NCBI GenBank assembly: GCA_019828595.1
Contig: JAHQRK010000058.1
Coordinates: 1 to 64,000, forward strand
From: Aphanomyces cochlioides
Lineage: Eukaryota > Oomycota > Saprolegniomycetes > Saprolegniales > Verrucalvaceae
DNA: 64,000 nucleotides
Direction of reading: 5' to 3'
The notes beneath the pieces are model-generated. The model was not told the origin of the DNA, did not search any database, and saw nothing but the letters and a program-made list of their open reading frames with translations. Positions 51,029 to 62,306 of this stretch are shown piece by piece (position 1 is the stretch's first letter; every line of letters starts with the position of its first letter). The position numbers and the translations under genes are program-made.

Positions 51029-53990
51029 CTCCCAGCATGAGTGTCTGAGTGTCGGGTTGGAACATCACTTGGTTGTCGAAGGTGGGGTCCAGGGAGCCAG
51101 CCTCATGGAATTCCAGGATCGTGGTCAAGACGTATCGCGACTTCTCGTCTTCGCCGGCATACAACGTTTCCATGATATTCCAAATCAAGAGGCCGAAGCT
51201 CGTGTCAAGCAATATGGCAGATAGCGATACGCCCGACAAACAGCGGGAGCCCAAATGAGAAGCCAGTGCAGTGACCGGGTACTTGGTAGAGGCCACGATC
51301 GCAGCATCACTGTTGTAGTACGTTGGAGCATGAATGGCCAAGAGAACTTCTGCCACAGCCAACACTTCTTCCAGGTCGCCGCGGTGGAGGGAAATCTCGT
51401 CGCCGTCAATGGTAGTATCGATGAAGTCGATGTTCTTGAATAGCTCGATGTTGCTGAAGATGGCTTGAACGTGCTCGCGGGTCATACGCACACCCCACGT
51501 CAATGAGTACAGCTGGGAGAACGGTTTGTCTCCACCCCAAGTCGCTCGAAGCCACCGATGGAGGAGGCGTTGTCTCACAAAGTACTCAAAGCATGCACGG
51601 TCTTCATCAAAAAGTCGGTGCAGTTGCAAGCCAAATTCAATCGGGGAACGCTCGAGATGGCTACACAGCATGTCGACGCGGCCGTCGTTGATGAGTTGGG
51701 CAAGGTTGAACGAGCTGTTGGTCACTGCATCTTCGACTTGGGTTGAGAGATGCAATGGAACTTTGGCTGTCTTGGTGTCGAGGTCTTGTAGTTCGGCGAG
51801 AATTTCGTCAAGAGACATTTCTATGCGCTTGGGAACGCCATCTTGGATCTTGGTGCCGCCGACAAATTGACCGGACGTAGGGAGGTGGGGAGGGTCATCC
51901 GAGACGTCCAGCTTGGGTACAATCGTTGAGATCTTGTAATCGCCAAACTGAGCAACGTGTTCCTCGGGGTTGACACACACACGTTCGTCGAGGGCTTCAA
52001 ACATGTTGGGCGAAATCCAAGAGCGGCCATGCTCGGGGGAATCCACTTGCTGTTGCGTCTTCTTGCGCTTGCCTCTCGACGCCTTGACGCCAGTCCACTG
52101 CGGAGGGTTGGCTTGCGCAGTTTTCCGACGTTTTGGCGCCTTGGGAGTCGAAGAAGGCGGGTTGGTTGGGCTGGGAGCTGGCTTGTTCAATCCATATTGG
52201 CGGGACGTTGCATCAAGGTCCAAACGAACCAAGTTCTTGTCACGAAAATACCACCCTTGACCGTACACGCGGAGACAACGGCCCTTGAAAAGAATTTCTT
52301 CGACGAGACGGCCGTCGCGCTGTATGGTCGTTGGTACGGAGGTTCCTTCAAAGTAAAGGCGGTACCGAGAGCTCGCCATACCGCTTGAAGAGGAAACGTT
52401 GGGGTAGGAGCCCCACAGGAAGCGTGGCTCCAACTTGGTCATGACGTCGAAGATCAGGCGCTCTTCGTCTTGATCTTGAAGGCCTTGAGGGATGTCCATG
52501 AAAAATCCGCCGAGGACGTGCGGAACGTTCATCGTGAAGTGTTGGGACGAGCCATCTCGAGCGACTTGAATCTTAAACGCGATGCCTCGCAGCTTCGTCA
52601 TCGCTTCGTGAGAGGCAACACCCCACTTGAGCATGCGGTTCGGGATGTCCTTCTCGCATCTCACAATGTCAGCAATCGCAGTGTCGAGGCCGAGGGCTTG
52701 GTTGTCGAAAAGGATCGATGCCATGGCAGCTGAAACATCGATGGTCTTCGTGTGTGCACCCGTGGGCATCTGCAACCAGCCGACGATGCCGCGCGCCGAG
52801 TGCTTCTGGATCGGGAGGGTGTCTTCAAACGTGAGGGTTCCAGCAGCACGCTTGCGAAGGAGGGGTTCGAGTTCCTCCATCGTGGGCTGGTAAGGAGCAA
52901 CGTCCTTGGTCTTGATGGCCTTGGCAGACTGAGACCGCTGTTGCGCTTGGAAGGCCCATACGTCGTTGGGGGCCTGGCGGTTGTTGGGTTGGCCACGGCC
53001 AGGTGTCTGGGCTCCGCCAGATTGAGAAATGTTTTCCAAATGCGATCCGGGTGAAGCCTGAGACGACGGCTGGCGGACTGAGTGAGAGTCCGAGTCGTGC
53101 GTCAGACCAACACTCAAGCGTGCGTCAGAGGCTTGGTCTTGTCCGGACCCTGTCCCATGGTGGACAGAGTCACACGTTTGACCTTCACTCGCGTTGGACT
53201 TCGAGAAGCTTCCATGGGTGACTTGGTCTTGAGTATTCCCATGACCAACACTGGCCACAGGGTTGTTCGCGATTGTTCCAGATCTTGCCCGATGATTCTT
53301 CGAGAAGAGACCATCACTCATGGAGCGACTAGTCTCGATGGGATCTTGACCTGTCGCCAGAGTGGACTTGTCGCTCGGGGGATTCTTCGAGAAGGGACCT
53401 TCACTCAGGGATGGACTGTTCTCGAATCTTCCTTGACATGTCGTCATGTTGACGTCGGTGCTTGAGCGAGTCTTCGAGAAGCCACTATCACTCGTCGAGA
53501 GAACATTCTCGAAAGGAACAGAACCCAACGGAGTCTTGCCAGGCAAGCCACCATCACTCACGATGGACGTGGTTGATGGAGATTCTTCGGGCAAGGTCGT
53601 TGACGTCATGAGCACATCTTCCGAGGTTGGAACGCCGTCTTGCCAGGCTTCGTCGCAAGTGTCAGAGGTCGTTGGATCATTCGCGGGATCGCAAGCCTTC
53701 GTCGAGCGAGTCACAGGCAAGGGTTCAAAACGGCGCGGTTTCGAAGGGGTTGCACGTTGACGTGGAAACGGAACGCGCGTTGGAGTAGGGAGCGGATTCG
53801 TAGACGCGTCATGATGCGAAGCGTTGGAAGCATCGTCGACGTCCTCTTCCAACGACGACGCCATGTCGGTATCGCTTGGGGATGGGTCAGCAACGACGAT
53901 GACGTCCATATCGCTGGGGCTGGACGCCGAGGGAGAGAACGCGGAGGAGCAAGATGGGGCACGAGGGTTGGTCGAGCGGGTAGCAACCAT
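50991..53990 (-). CDS. ORF1 of A6, intact (999 aa)
   Basis: The frame is complete from MVATRS to SVAFRG. The extra G at the junction puts the antisense-tRNA ATG out of frame here, so this copy supports 53990 (MVATRS) as the real start, with a nearby alternative ATG at 54032. It still carries the conserved 36-nt leader. Confidence 0.9.
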   Translation of the reverse strand: MVATRSTNPRAPSCSSAFSPSASSPSDMDVIVVADPSPSDTDMASSLEEDVDDASNASHHDASTNPLPTPTRVPFPRQRATPSKPRRFEPLPVTRSTKACDPANDPTTSDTCDEAWQDGVPTSEDVLMTSTTLPEESPSTTSIVSDGGLPGKTPLGSVPFENVLSTSDSGFSKTRSSTDVNMTTCQGRFENSPSLSEGPFSKNPPSDKSTLATGQDPIETSRSMSDGLFSKNHRARSGTIANNPVASVGHGNTQDQVTHGSFSKSNASEGQTCDSVHHGTGSGQDQASDARLSVGLTHDSDSHSVRQPSSQASPGSHLENISQSGGAQTPGRGQPNNRQAPNDVWAFQAQQRSQSAKAIKTKDVAPYQPTMEELEPLLRKRAAGTLTFEDTLPIQKHSARGIVGWLQMPTGAHTKTIDVSAAMASILFDNQALGLDTAIADIVRCEKDIPNRMLKWGVASHEAMTKLRGIAFKIQVARDGSSQHFTMNVPHVLGGFFMDIPQGLQDQDEERLIFDVMTKLEPRFLWGSYPNVSSSSGMASSRYRLYFEGTSVPTTIQRDGRLVEEILFKGRCLRVYGQGWYFRDKNLVRLDLDATSRQYGLNKPAPSPTNPPSSTPKAPKRRKTAQANPPQWTGVKASRGKRKKTQQQVDSPEHGRSWISPNMFEALDERVCVNPEEHVAQFGDYKISTIVPKLDVSDDPPHLPTSGQFVGGTKIQDGVPKRIEMSLDEILAELQDLDTKTAKVPLHLSTQVEDAVTNSSFNLAQLINDGRVDMLCSHLERSPIEFGLQLHRLFDEDRACFEYFVRQRLLHRWLRATWGGDKPFSQLYSLTWGVRMTREHVQAIFSNIELFKNIDFIDTTIDGDEISLHRGDLEEVLAVAEVLLAIHAPTYYNSDAAIVASTKYPVTALASHLGSRCLSGVSLSAILLDTSFGLLIWNIMETLYAGEDEKSRYVLTTILEFHEAGSLDPTFDNQVMFQPDTQTLMLGDVANATSVAFRG

Positions 53991-54045
53991 ATTGTCAGAT
54001 AGCGTAGAGTGGTACTGCGGGGTAGCTGGCAAATTGGAAACTGGG

Positions 54046-54118
54046 GGTCGTATAGCTCAGTCGGTAGAGCATGGTGCTAATAACGCCAGGGTCCTGGGTT
54101 CGAGCCCCAGTATGACCA
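54046..54118 (+). tRNA. tRNA-Ile(AAT), copy 5
   Basis: Identical gene body. It is the tRNA rebuilt after the A5 and A6 insertions, so its stack records three insertions: B4, A5, A6. T6 terminator at 54122-54127. Confidence 0.97.
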
Positions 54119-55117
54119 ACGTTTTTTCCCCTTTCTCCGATTTCGTCCTCTCCTCTCAACATTCTTGCCTTTCCTTAGGATTCCTCCTGTATTCTTCTCA
54201 GCTCTTACTAGTCACCTCATGCCACGTCCAGCACGAAAAGATGTGCTCACCTCTACGCACATATGGATAAGACATTCCTTGAATCTCTCTTTCACGGACT
54301 GTGGTCCATCTGCAGTGTCCATCTATACTCTTGACAAGACAAATGCAGTCTTGTTTTTGTTCTGTTGAGTCTCTTCGCGAGGCTTGCTCCAAACGCTCGT
54401 GTGTTTACGATGGTTGACACATCGAGATACGCCGACATGTCTTGATGTAGTCATGCAATCGTTTGCAATGATCTCTGAGTCTGTGAATTTCATTTGAATC
54501 ACCTCAACGTGGCAGCCAAGGCATGCATCCAAAATACATGTAAATAGGAATCTACACGGATAAACAAAACGAAGCATCTCGAATGGGATCGACAATCTTT
54601 TCAAGATCGTGTAGCTTTGCCTTCACAAAGCTCTGTCCTGGCTTGTTGGCGTTATATGAATGAGCCACTTGACAGTGGTCGACAACGACGATGAACTTTT
54701 CTCCATACTGAAGCAAAGTATTTGAGTTTTGATAAGAAATTTGACCCGCCGAATATGAATTTCATGAGGATTTGCATGCAATAAGAAATAACTTGGAAAA
54801 CATTATAGCGTTTGAGAAACATGACTTTAAAGACGAAAATGTAGGTCAAAACTCTCTGCTAATAATAACGTTTATAATTAAATAGTATGCGTGTAAAAGG
54901 ATATGGACAGAGGACACGAGGAATGAAGCTTGGGACTGTCGAGGGCTGACGACGAGCGGATGCCAAATTGAATTGCGTAGGTTTTGTTTTGTTGGGAGAG
55001 TGGATGGTGTGTGGGATATGTTGTAGGTTTCTTTTGTGTGTGGAAAAAAAGTGTGTGTGTCAATGTGTTTGAGAACGTGTGTTGTGTGATGTGGTGTGTA
55101 TGGGAATAAGTATAATA
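54119..55117. other. Spacer 5 of the tRNA module
   Basis: One base shorter than the others (a T missing just after the tRNA terminator). It shares cctctcctctcaac with spacer 3. The coding-like stretch is at 54552-54761. Confidence 0.8.
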
Positions 55118-55131
55118 GGTCGTATAGCTCA
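55118..55131 (+). repeat. 14-bp target-site duplication left of B5
   Basis: The sequence ggtcgtatagctca stands between spacer 5 and the B5 3' end. Confidence 0.9.
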
Positions 55132-56822
55132 ATGACAATCGGGGTATATTTGACCTTTAACCCCTATAAATATTTGCCTAGACGACCCAATGGGGAACAA
55201 GGACTACTAAGTTCTACTCGAAAGCCACTTGAATCGTTGCGTGAGTTCGATTGAGCTCTTGCATTGTCTTGAAATCTTGAGACTTCTTTACACAAGTGTC
55301 GCTCGCAAGTTCTTCTCCCAAAACCAAGTGTAGTTGGTATGAGACTTGAGTTTTTCGACTATCTCGGAGACTTGCATTGCTTCATCACTGTCCATTGTAG
55401 GATCACGGAGCATTCGTCTGATATTTGCGGTCCACGAAACAAGAGATACTTCCTTGACCGCCTGGATGTATGGCACTGTTTTGCCTTCAAACTTGGTTCG
55501 ATTGCGATGAATCCAAAAGTCCCGTAGCAAAGATGAAACGAGAAGGACCCACAAACGACGAATCACTGAAAAATGAGACACCCATTCTTCAGAAACCGCG
55601 AATTCGTCGAGGTTGATAATCGTATTCCATGTAAATGGAATACCAAACGGCCGCCACGCTGCTTGATGCCAATTCCACACAGGCTTGACAAACTTGCAGT
55701 CGAACAGGATGTGTTGTATCGTTTCGACGGCTGAGCAACCAGGAAAGGAGCATTCGATAATGCTAGGGTTGGTGTCTTGAAGGAAAAAGAAGCGAGAGTT
55801 GACGGGTAGCATCCGAAACAAGATTCGCCACCACACATCGGCTTGAACAGGAGTTGGATATCGCATCAAAGGTTTCACAGTCTTGTTCATGTATTTCTTG
55901 ATCGCCAAATCATTGTTTCTTGAATCGCTCGACAAGGGGTGCTGTTTGGTGAGTAGTGGCGCGCAAAAGCAAATCGATCGGATGTACTTGCGCGGCCATT
56001 GTTGAAAAGGAACAAAGACATTCTTCCAAACTTGTCCGACGGGGATTTGAACTTCATGATTGGGAGGCACAGCTTCCACGAGAGGGATACCCAGTACTTG
56101 CCATACAGTGGTCGCAATGAGTGAAAGCAGGGAATACAAATGGCGAAACACGCGTGGAAAATCATCGCCAGGGAACCGCCAAACGTAAGGCTCCATTTGC
56201 AACTTGAATTCTTCATAGGAGGGCCACACGCGTTGTGTGGTGACGAAATCGTCCAAGCAATGCAAGCCTTCTTGGGCGAGGAACTTGTAGAAGGGACGAT
56301 GATGTTTGAGGGCGACAGCAAGCGAGGTTGGTCCATTGGAACCAGGAACCAAAAACAGCGGATGAATTTGCAGCCAAACAGACATGGTAGGGAGCTGAGA
56401 TTGTGTCGGCGTTTCAGGACATTTGCGCGTAAGGGGGATACGATGCCAGTTGGCCCAGATTTTCCGCCACAACAAAGGGAGTACTTCAAGTCGCATGTGA
56501 TTTGTGTTGTGGTTGGGATGATACATGAGGCAGTCCCACGACGAGTATCTTGCGAACGGCTCCATGCACCTTCGAAAGAGCTGCTTCGGGAGAACAGACC
56601 ATAACGATGGTTCTTCGTTGTCGGTCTGAACAAGGAATTGAAGTCGCTGAACACGTTGAGCACGAATTCTTGACGCAATATGCGGAATCCTGAGACCCAG
56701 GCTGGGATGATACGCCACGCCAGAGTTGATCAAGGACATGTGCTTGTCTTCCTTGTGTCGCTTTCTTGTCAAGATGAACTTGTACACCATGGACTGCCAC
56801 TTGGCGACCGAGTCTTCAGGGA
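55132..56822 (-). mobile_element. B5: 5'-truncated family B LINE
   Basis: It is 1691 bp with the same break as the others and a private base change near 56133 (gggaatac for gggagtac). Confidence 0.9.
55288..56822 (-). pseudogene. ORF2 C-terminal fragment of B5
   Basis: Open frame with first ATG at 56790 (500 aa). The private base change is silent in this frame. Confidence 0.85.
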
Positions 56823-56836
56823 GGTCGTATAGCTCA
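56823..56836 (+). repeat. 14-bp target-site duplication between B5 and A7
   Basis: The sequence ggtcgtatagctca; an A precedes it here and at 62233, so this duplication could be 15 bp. Confidence 0.9.
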
Positions 56837-56993
56837 CTGCAATGGGGAGGTATATTAATAGACTTTCAATATCTACTAATACTAATATTGCCTACTAACG
56901 GCTCATCCCACTTCCAAATGCTTCAGCAGATTTTCTACTTTGGGCTTTGGAGTACAGCGATTTTTGACTTGTTGAATAAATACTTGGGGCTTG

Positions 56994-59900
56994 TTAATTT
57001 GGGGCTGAAGGTTGGAGCGCGAGCAAAGTCGGGTACTTGGCTACCAGTGGGCGATAGACAGGTTGTCTATGCAAAGTATTGATTGCTGAAATTGCTTCCA
57101 CTCGTTGAGGGCTGTCAACTTCTTGGAGGCGAAGCCATCTGCGGATCGATGCATGCCATCGGATGAAGCTGACTTCTTGCCAAATTTCTGGCGGAGGCGG
57201 CTCCTTCGATTCGAACTTGGCGGCGTTGTGCGTTGTCCAAATATAGTGAAGGTTGGAAGCACACAGAAGAGCCCAGAGCACAAACAGTATGTCTTGAAGC
57301 TGGCTACCGCGTTCGTTGACTTGAAAGCGGTCGATGTTGGTGATGGCAGTCCAATCGAAATTGACACCGAAGCATCGCCAAGCGGTCGCGTGAAAACGCC
57401 AAAGGGGATACACGCGAGAGCAGGTGTGGAAGGCGTGGTGTTGGTTCTCCGGTGCGTCGCAATTGGTATAGACACAGCAAATTACGTCTGGCTGCTGAGG
57501 TTGCAAGTAGAACAAGCGCGAGTTGACAGGCAGCATGTTGAACAACAGTCGAAACCAAACGTCGCCATGGAGGGGAGGCGGCCAACGGCATGTTTTGCGG
57601 ATGAGTCGCACGTAGGTCGCAATATCTTGTTGCTCGACGCGGGACGATGTCGCCACTGGGTGCGGTTTTCCATCCGAAGGGGCGTGATGCGCCAAACGTG
57701 ATACGAGTCGCTTGGGCCAACGCTCGAAGGATAGCAATTGATCTTTGAAAAGTGCCTTGAAAGGGTGACTTGTTGTATCGATATCGGTCAAAGCAGTTCC
57801 AGTTCGAACGCCAGACGTGCGGAGGACTTGGTCGAATATCTTGGTGAGGTGGCTATAAACTTGACCAGCACGTTCGGGTGCTGCAAATCCCATCGCGCCG
57901 TTCGCTTGTAACGTCACTTGTGCCGCACGGTTGTTGGATGACAGTCGATCAATAAACGCAGCTCTTGTAGGCCATGTCCCTTGCCGTGTCAAGAAGTCTT
58001 TGAGGCAGTGGAAACCGTTTTGAGACGCATGTCTACACCATCGACGACACAGAGCAGTCTTCACGACATTTGATGTAGCACCCGCAGGACCAACTTGCAG
58101 AGCGGGGTAGGATGTCAGCCACACGGGGAGGTTCAAAAGTTCTTCGAGGCTTGGTGGCGAAGCGGTTCGCTTGGCCATAGGTGTGGCGGCCCATTGATGC
58201 CAAATGTCGTGCCAAAGAGGATGCAGCTCCCACAAAAACAACCACTTGGAGCTGTGGTTGGGGAAGTACGTGAGAAAGTCGAACGGGTGGGTGTCGCGAT
58301 ACAGCTTGTTCATGACACGGGAAAATTGTCTCTTGACAAGCAACTTCCATGGGGCAAATGTGTTGGGTGAATTGGGCTGCATCAAGAGTTGGAGCCGCAG
58401 CAGTCGCTGAGTCCGAAGCTTCGAAGCCACATGCGGAATACCGAGGCCGAGTTTTTGATCGAACTGCCACTTGCGGCAAATAGTTGAGCGATGATGGTCG
58501 GTGATTTGCGTCTTCCGACCAAGGATGTACTTGTTGACCATTCTTTGCCAAACGGCAACCATCGTTGGAGGCACATACACTGCAGCCGTGACATGCCATA
58601 ACAACGACAACAACATGGTCGATACGATGAGTTTGCGGCCTTGGATGGTTCGCGCACGACTTCCCCACGTTTGAAACGCAGCCAGAAACTTGTCGTTCAG
58701 TTGCTGGACTTGAAAATCGCGCGGCAGTCGGTGGCCAAAGAGAATACCAAGGTATTTCACTGGCTTCTCGCTCGGCAAGACGTTCAAGAGGCCACCATCG
58801 TCGATGTCTTCGATATCGAGATTGTTGTTGAGCGCCAAAGTCATGCACTTGGCAACGTTGAGACGAGCTCCAGACACAGAGCAAAAGTCTTCGACAATTG
58901 CCATTTGCTCGACCGCCGCTTGGAGGGATGACGAGAGTAGAGTCGTGTCGTCGGCAAAGTAGATGCTCGTCAGTGAGTCTCCATTTGGAAGGGGAATACC
59001 AAAATCAGGAGATCCGCGTAGCATTTCGCCGAGTGGCTCGAGGTAAAGTACGAAGAGCATGCACGATAGGGGGCAACCTTGCTTGACTCCGCGGGTAGGC
59101 CGTATGGTAGGGCCAAGACCGTCGTTGAAAATGATCTGGACCAGAGGCGTATTGGAAAGCAACTGAACCCAAGACACAAATGTGGGACCGATGTTCATCT
59201 CCTTGAGTACGTCGAAGAGAAAGCCTTGGTCAACCATATCGTATGCCTTGGAAAAGTCGAGAAACGTCGCGTAGTAGTCGTGGTCTTCATTGGTACAGAA
59301 AGTCTGCAATGCTTGTACCAGCATCACGTGGTCGTGCAAGCGACGGCCAGGGACAAAACCAGCTTGGCTTGGGTGAGCGAGGTATGGGGCAACTTGTGCA
59401 AGACGGTAGGCCAGCGCCCGCGATAGAATCTTGACTTCAACCGACATGAGAGTAATCGGCCGATAGTTGCCAGGGTCGCCTCTGTCTCCAGCCTTGAACA
59501 AGAGCGCCACTGCACTTCGGCGTTGTTGGAGCAGGAGGTGACCGTGATGGGTGAGTTGGTAGTTGAACACCTTGAGCAGGATTTGGGCGAATACGTCCGG
59601 GGAGACTTGAAAGAAAGCTGCAGGCCAGCCGTCTGAACCAGGAGACTTGTTCGGGTTCATAGACTTGAGCGCGCCGCACAGGTCTTCCGCCGTGAGAGGA
59701 CTTTCCAGAGCGTCGCGCTGTTCTTGAGTGAGACGTCGAGTAATGGCTCGAATGATAGCTCGGCGACGGGCCCGATTCAACGGTGGTTGGTCTCTTGGAG
59801 TGACCATGATGTTTTTCCAATGAGACGTAAAACCAGCCTTGACTTCAGACGGGTCAGTCGACGTTGCACCGTTGATTGTCACGGACGAGAGCGGCACTTT

Positions 59901-61148
59901 GATCCCCTTGGGTCGACGAAAAAAGTGACTGGTACCTCGCTCGTTGACGTTGGCGTGAAAGTCGAATTGCTGATCCAGGTTGAACTGTCGGTACTCGCTG
60001 CGGGCAGTGTCAAGGGCTTGACGGGCGGTATTAACAATGGATGTCTCAACGAGTCCCATGTCGAATGCTCGGCGGGAAGTAAGCCACTTCATCTTGAGGC
60101 TGTTGAGTGTGTACTTCATCGAGTCAATGTACTGGCGATGACTGACTTGGAGACGCTTCTTCATTCTCTTCAACCAGCCGTACCACTTTGCGCCAAAGTT
60201 TTGAGTGTCGTCTGCGCGCATCTCGTCCAAAAGTTGATTGGCTTCGGCCTTGATCGCTGCGACTACTTGAGGGTTCTTTAAGAGCTCACGGGGGAGGCGC
60301 CAGTAACTTCGGTCGGGAGCTCGCTGCTCGCAGGAGAGGACCACTTTGTGTTCCATGTGGTCGCCTGCAAAGCTGCTTGGGGAATAGCTTGAACGTGCGT
60401 ACGTTTGAGCGACGATATCTTGGTCCACAAACAGGTAGTCGAGGCGGTTGCTTCGACCAGGGCCGCTGTAAACGCGCTCGTTGGGGTGGTGCATCCTCCA
60501 CGCATCGATAACACCAAGTGCTGAAAGCCAGGCAATGCATTCCGCCTTACCAGCGTTGTGGTCTTGGCGAGGTCGAGTCGCGTCCAGATGCTCCTCCAGG
60601 GGTAAGTTGAAATCGCCTCCGACAAAGTGAATGCTGTCGTCTTCAAAGTCGCGAGGCAGATCGTCGAAAAACGGTGCTCGAGAGTGAGCGATAACCGGGG
60701 CATAGACGTTGTGAAAGTACACAGGAACGCCGTCCCACTGAGTTCGAACAACCATGTATCTTCCAGGTCGGTCATGGGTGGTCAAGTGTTGCAGGTCGAG
60801 GAATCCAGGCATGGATCCATGGAAATACGATGCCACACCGCAGCGCCGATTGTTGAGTGAGTCGACGCGATCAGTGCGGAGATCGTTGGTGAAGAGCTTG
60901 TATTTGCCAACGCCTACTTCGTTGTTGAGGTGGAGTTGGAAGGTTTCGAGATGTTTGATGTTATTGATTTTGGTTTCTTGAAAGAAAACGGCTTGGGTCG
61001 GAATTTGGAGTCGCCGCGCCACAAGATGTCCGTTGTCTTTCAGCCCATTGAGGTTGGCAGTGGTCAGTTCGAGTATGGGGAACTTGGTGAAGAGACCGGC
61101 CGCGACCACCTTAGCCACGGAACGCGACAGACGTTGCGTTCGCAACAT
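56994..61148 (-). CDS. ORF2 (endonuclease-reverse transcriptase) of A7, intact
   Basis: A full 1384-aa frame. The private change QLLSNTP for QLLYNTP lies between the LDFSKAYD and RGVKQGCPLS blocks of the RT and does not touch a catalytic residue. As in A2, the 5' end needed for self-propagation is missing. Confidence 0.92.
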   Translation of the reverse strand: MLRTQRLSRSVAKVVAAGLFTKFPILELTTANLNGLKDNGHLVARRLQIPTQAVFFQETKINNIKHLETFQLHLNNEVGVGKYKLFTNDLRTDRVDSLNNRRCGVASYFHGSMPGFLDLQHLTTHDRPGRYMVVRTQWDGVPVYFHNVYAPVIAHSRAPFFDDLPRDFEDDSIHFVGGDFNLPLEEHLDATRPRQDHNAGKAECIAWLSALGVIDAWRMHHPNERVYSGPGRSNRLDYLFVDQDIVAQTYARSSYSPSSFAGDHMEHKVVLSCEQRAPDRSYWRLPRELLKNPQVVAAIKAEANQLLDEMRADDTQNFGAKWYGWLKRMKKRLQVSHRQYIDSMKYTLNSLKMKWLTSRRAFDMGLVETSIVNTARQALDTARSEYRQFNLDQQFDFHANVNERGTSHFFRRPKGIKVPLSSVTINGATSTDPSEVKAGFTSHWKNIMVTPRDQPPLNRARRRAIIRAITRRLTQEQRDALESPLTAEDLCGALKSMNPNKSPGSDGWPAAFFQVSPDVFAQILLKVFNYQLTHHGHLLLQQRRSAVALLFKAGDRGDPGNYRPITLMSVEVKILSRALAYRLAQVAPYLAHPSQAGFVPGRRLHDHVMLVQALQTFCTNEDHDYYATFLDFSKAYDMVDQGFLFDVLKEMNIGPTFVSWVQLLSNTPLVQIIFNDGLGPTIRPTRGVKQGCPLSCMLFVLYLEPLGEMLRGSPDFGIPLPNGDSLTSIYFADDTTLLSSSLQAAVEQMAIVEDFCSVSGARLNVAKCMTLALNNNLDIEDIDDGGLLNVLPSEKPVKYLGILFGHRLPRDFQVQQLNDKFLAAFQTWGSRARTIQGRKLIVSTMLLSLLWHVTAAVYVPPTMVAVWQRMVNKYILGRKTQITDHHRSTICRKWQFDQKLGLGIPHVASKLRTQRLLRLQLLMQPNSPNTFAPWKLLVKRQFSRVMNKLYRDTHPFDFLTYFPNHSSKWLFLWELHPLWHDIWHQWAATPMAKRTASPPSLEELLNLPVWLTSYPALQVGPAGATSNVVKTALCRRWCRHASQNGFHCLKDFLTRQGTWPTRAAFIDRLSSNNRAAQVTLQANGAMGFAAPERAGQVYSHLTKIFDQVLRTSGVRTGTALTDIDTTSHPFKALFKDQLLSFERWPKRLVSRLAHHAPSDGKPHPVATSSRVEQQDIATYVRLIRKTCRWPPPLHGDVWFRLLFNMLPVNSRLFYLQPQQPDVICCVYTNCDAPENQHHAFHTCSRVYPLWRFHATAWRCFGVNFDWTAITNIDRFQVNERGSQLQDILFVLWALLCASNLHYIWTTHNAAKFESKEPPPPEIWQEVSFIRWHASIRRWLRLQEVDSPQRVEAISAINTLHRQPVYRPLVAKYPTLLALQPSAPN

Positions 61149-62233
61149 CTCCCAGCATGAGTGTCTGAGTGTCGGGTTGGAACATCACTTGGTTGTCGAA
61201 GGTGGGGTCCAGGGAGCCAGCCTCATGGAATTCCAGGATCGTGGTCAAGACGTATCGCGACTTCTCGTCTTCGCCGGCATACAACGTTTCCATGATATTC
61301 CAAATCAAGAGGCCGAAGCTCGTGTCAAGCAATATGGCAGATAGCGATACGCCCGACAAACAGCGGGAGCCCAAATGAGAAGCCAGTGCAGTGACCGGGT
61401 ACTTGGTAGAGGCCACGATCGCAGCATCACTGTTGTAGTACGTTGGAGCATGAATGGCCAAGAGAACTTCTGCCACAGCCAACACTTCTTCCAGGTCGCC
61501 GCGGTGGAGGGAAATCTCGTCGCCGTCAATGGTAGTATCGATGAAGTCGATGTTCTTGAATAGCTCGATGTTGCTGAAGATGGCTTGAACGTGCTCGCGG
61601 GTCATACGCACACCCCACGTCAATGAGTACAGCTGGGAGAACGGTTTGTCTCCACCCAAGTCGCTCGAAGCCACCGATGGAGGAGGCGTTGTCTCACAAA
61701 GTACTCAAAGCATGCACGGTCTTCATCAAAAAGTCGGTGCAGTTGCAAGCCAAATTCAATCGGGGAACGCTCGAGATGGCTACACAGCATGTCGACGCGG
61801 CCGTCGTTGATGAGTTGGGCAAGGTTGAACGAGCTGTTGGTCACTGCATCTTCGACTTGGGTTGAGAGATGCAATGGAACTTTGGCTGTCTTGGTGTCGA
61901 GGTCTTGTAGTTCGGCGAGAATTTCGTCAAGAGACATTTCTATGCGCTTGGGAACGCCATCTTGGATCTTGGTGCCGCCGACAAATTGACCGGACGTAGG
62001 GAGGTGGGGAGGGTCATCCGAGACGTCCAGCTTGGGTACAATCGTTGAGATCTTGTAATCGCCAAACTGAGCAACGTGTTCCTCGGGGTTGACACACACA
62101 CGTTCGTCGAGGGCTTCAAACATGTTGGGCGAAATCCAAGAGCGGCCATGCTCGGGGGAATCCACTTGCTGTTGCGTCTTCTTGCGCTTGCCTCTCGACG
62201 CCTTGACGCCAGTCCACTGCGGAGGGTTGGCTA
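61111..62233 (-). pseudogene. ORF1 C-terminal fragment in A7, frameshifted
   Basis: About 375 codons of ORF1 remain, starting at the PPQW segment. A four-C run has three C at 61654-61656, the same site as in A1, splitting the fragment. At the junction the antisense-tRNA frame meets a TAG at once, so no chimeric start is possible here. Confidence 0.85.
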
Positions 62234-62306
62234 GGTCGTATAGCTCAGTCGGTAGAGCATGGTGCTAATAACGCCAGGGTCCTGGGTTCGAGCCCCAGTA
62301 TGACCA
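62234..62306 (+). tRNA. tRNA-Ile(AAT), copy 6
   Basis: Identical gene body, T6 terminator at 62310-62315. The sixth and last tRNA gene in the window; like the other five, it has no native upstream flank. Confidence 0.97.

Larger units (their letters stand above)
46715..54045 (-). mobile_element. A6: full-length family A LINE in tandem with A5
   Basis: It is 7331 bp: three bases longer than A3, from a 2-base insertion in ORF2 and one extra G at the 5' junction (actggg against actgg). It lies between A5 and tRNA 5, so it is the youngest insertion in that stack. Confidence 0.93.
56837..62233 (-). mobile_element. A7: 5'-truncated family A LINE with intact ORF2
   Basis: The copy is 5397 bp. Its 5' break is at ORF1 codon ~626, different from A2/A4, so it is an independent insertion. 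Its ORF2 variants resemble A2 (Arg 376, Ala 428), with a private Tyr-to-Ser change at residue 665. Confidence 0.92.
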
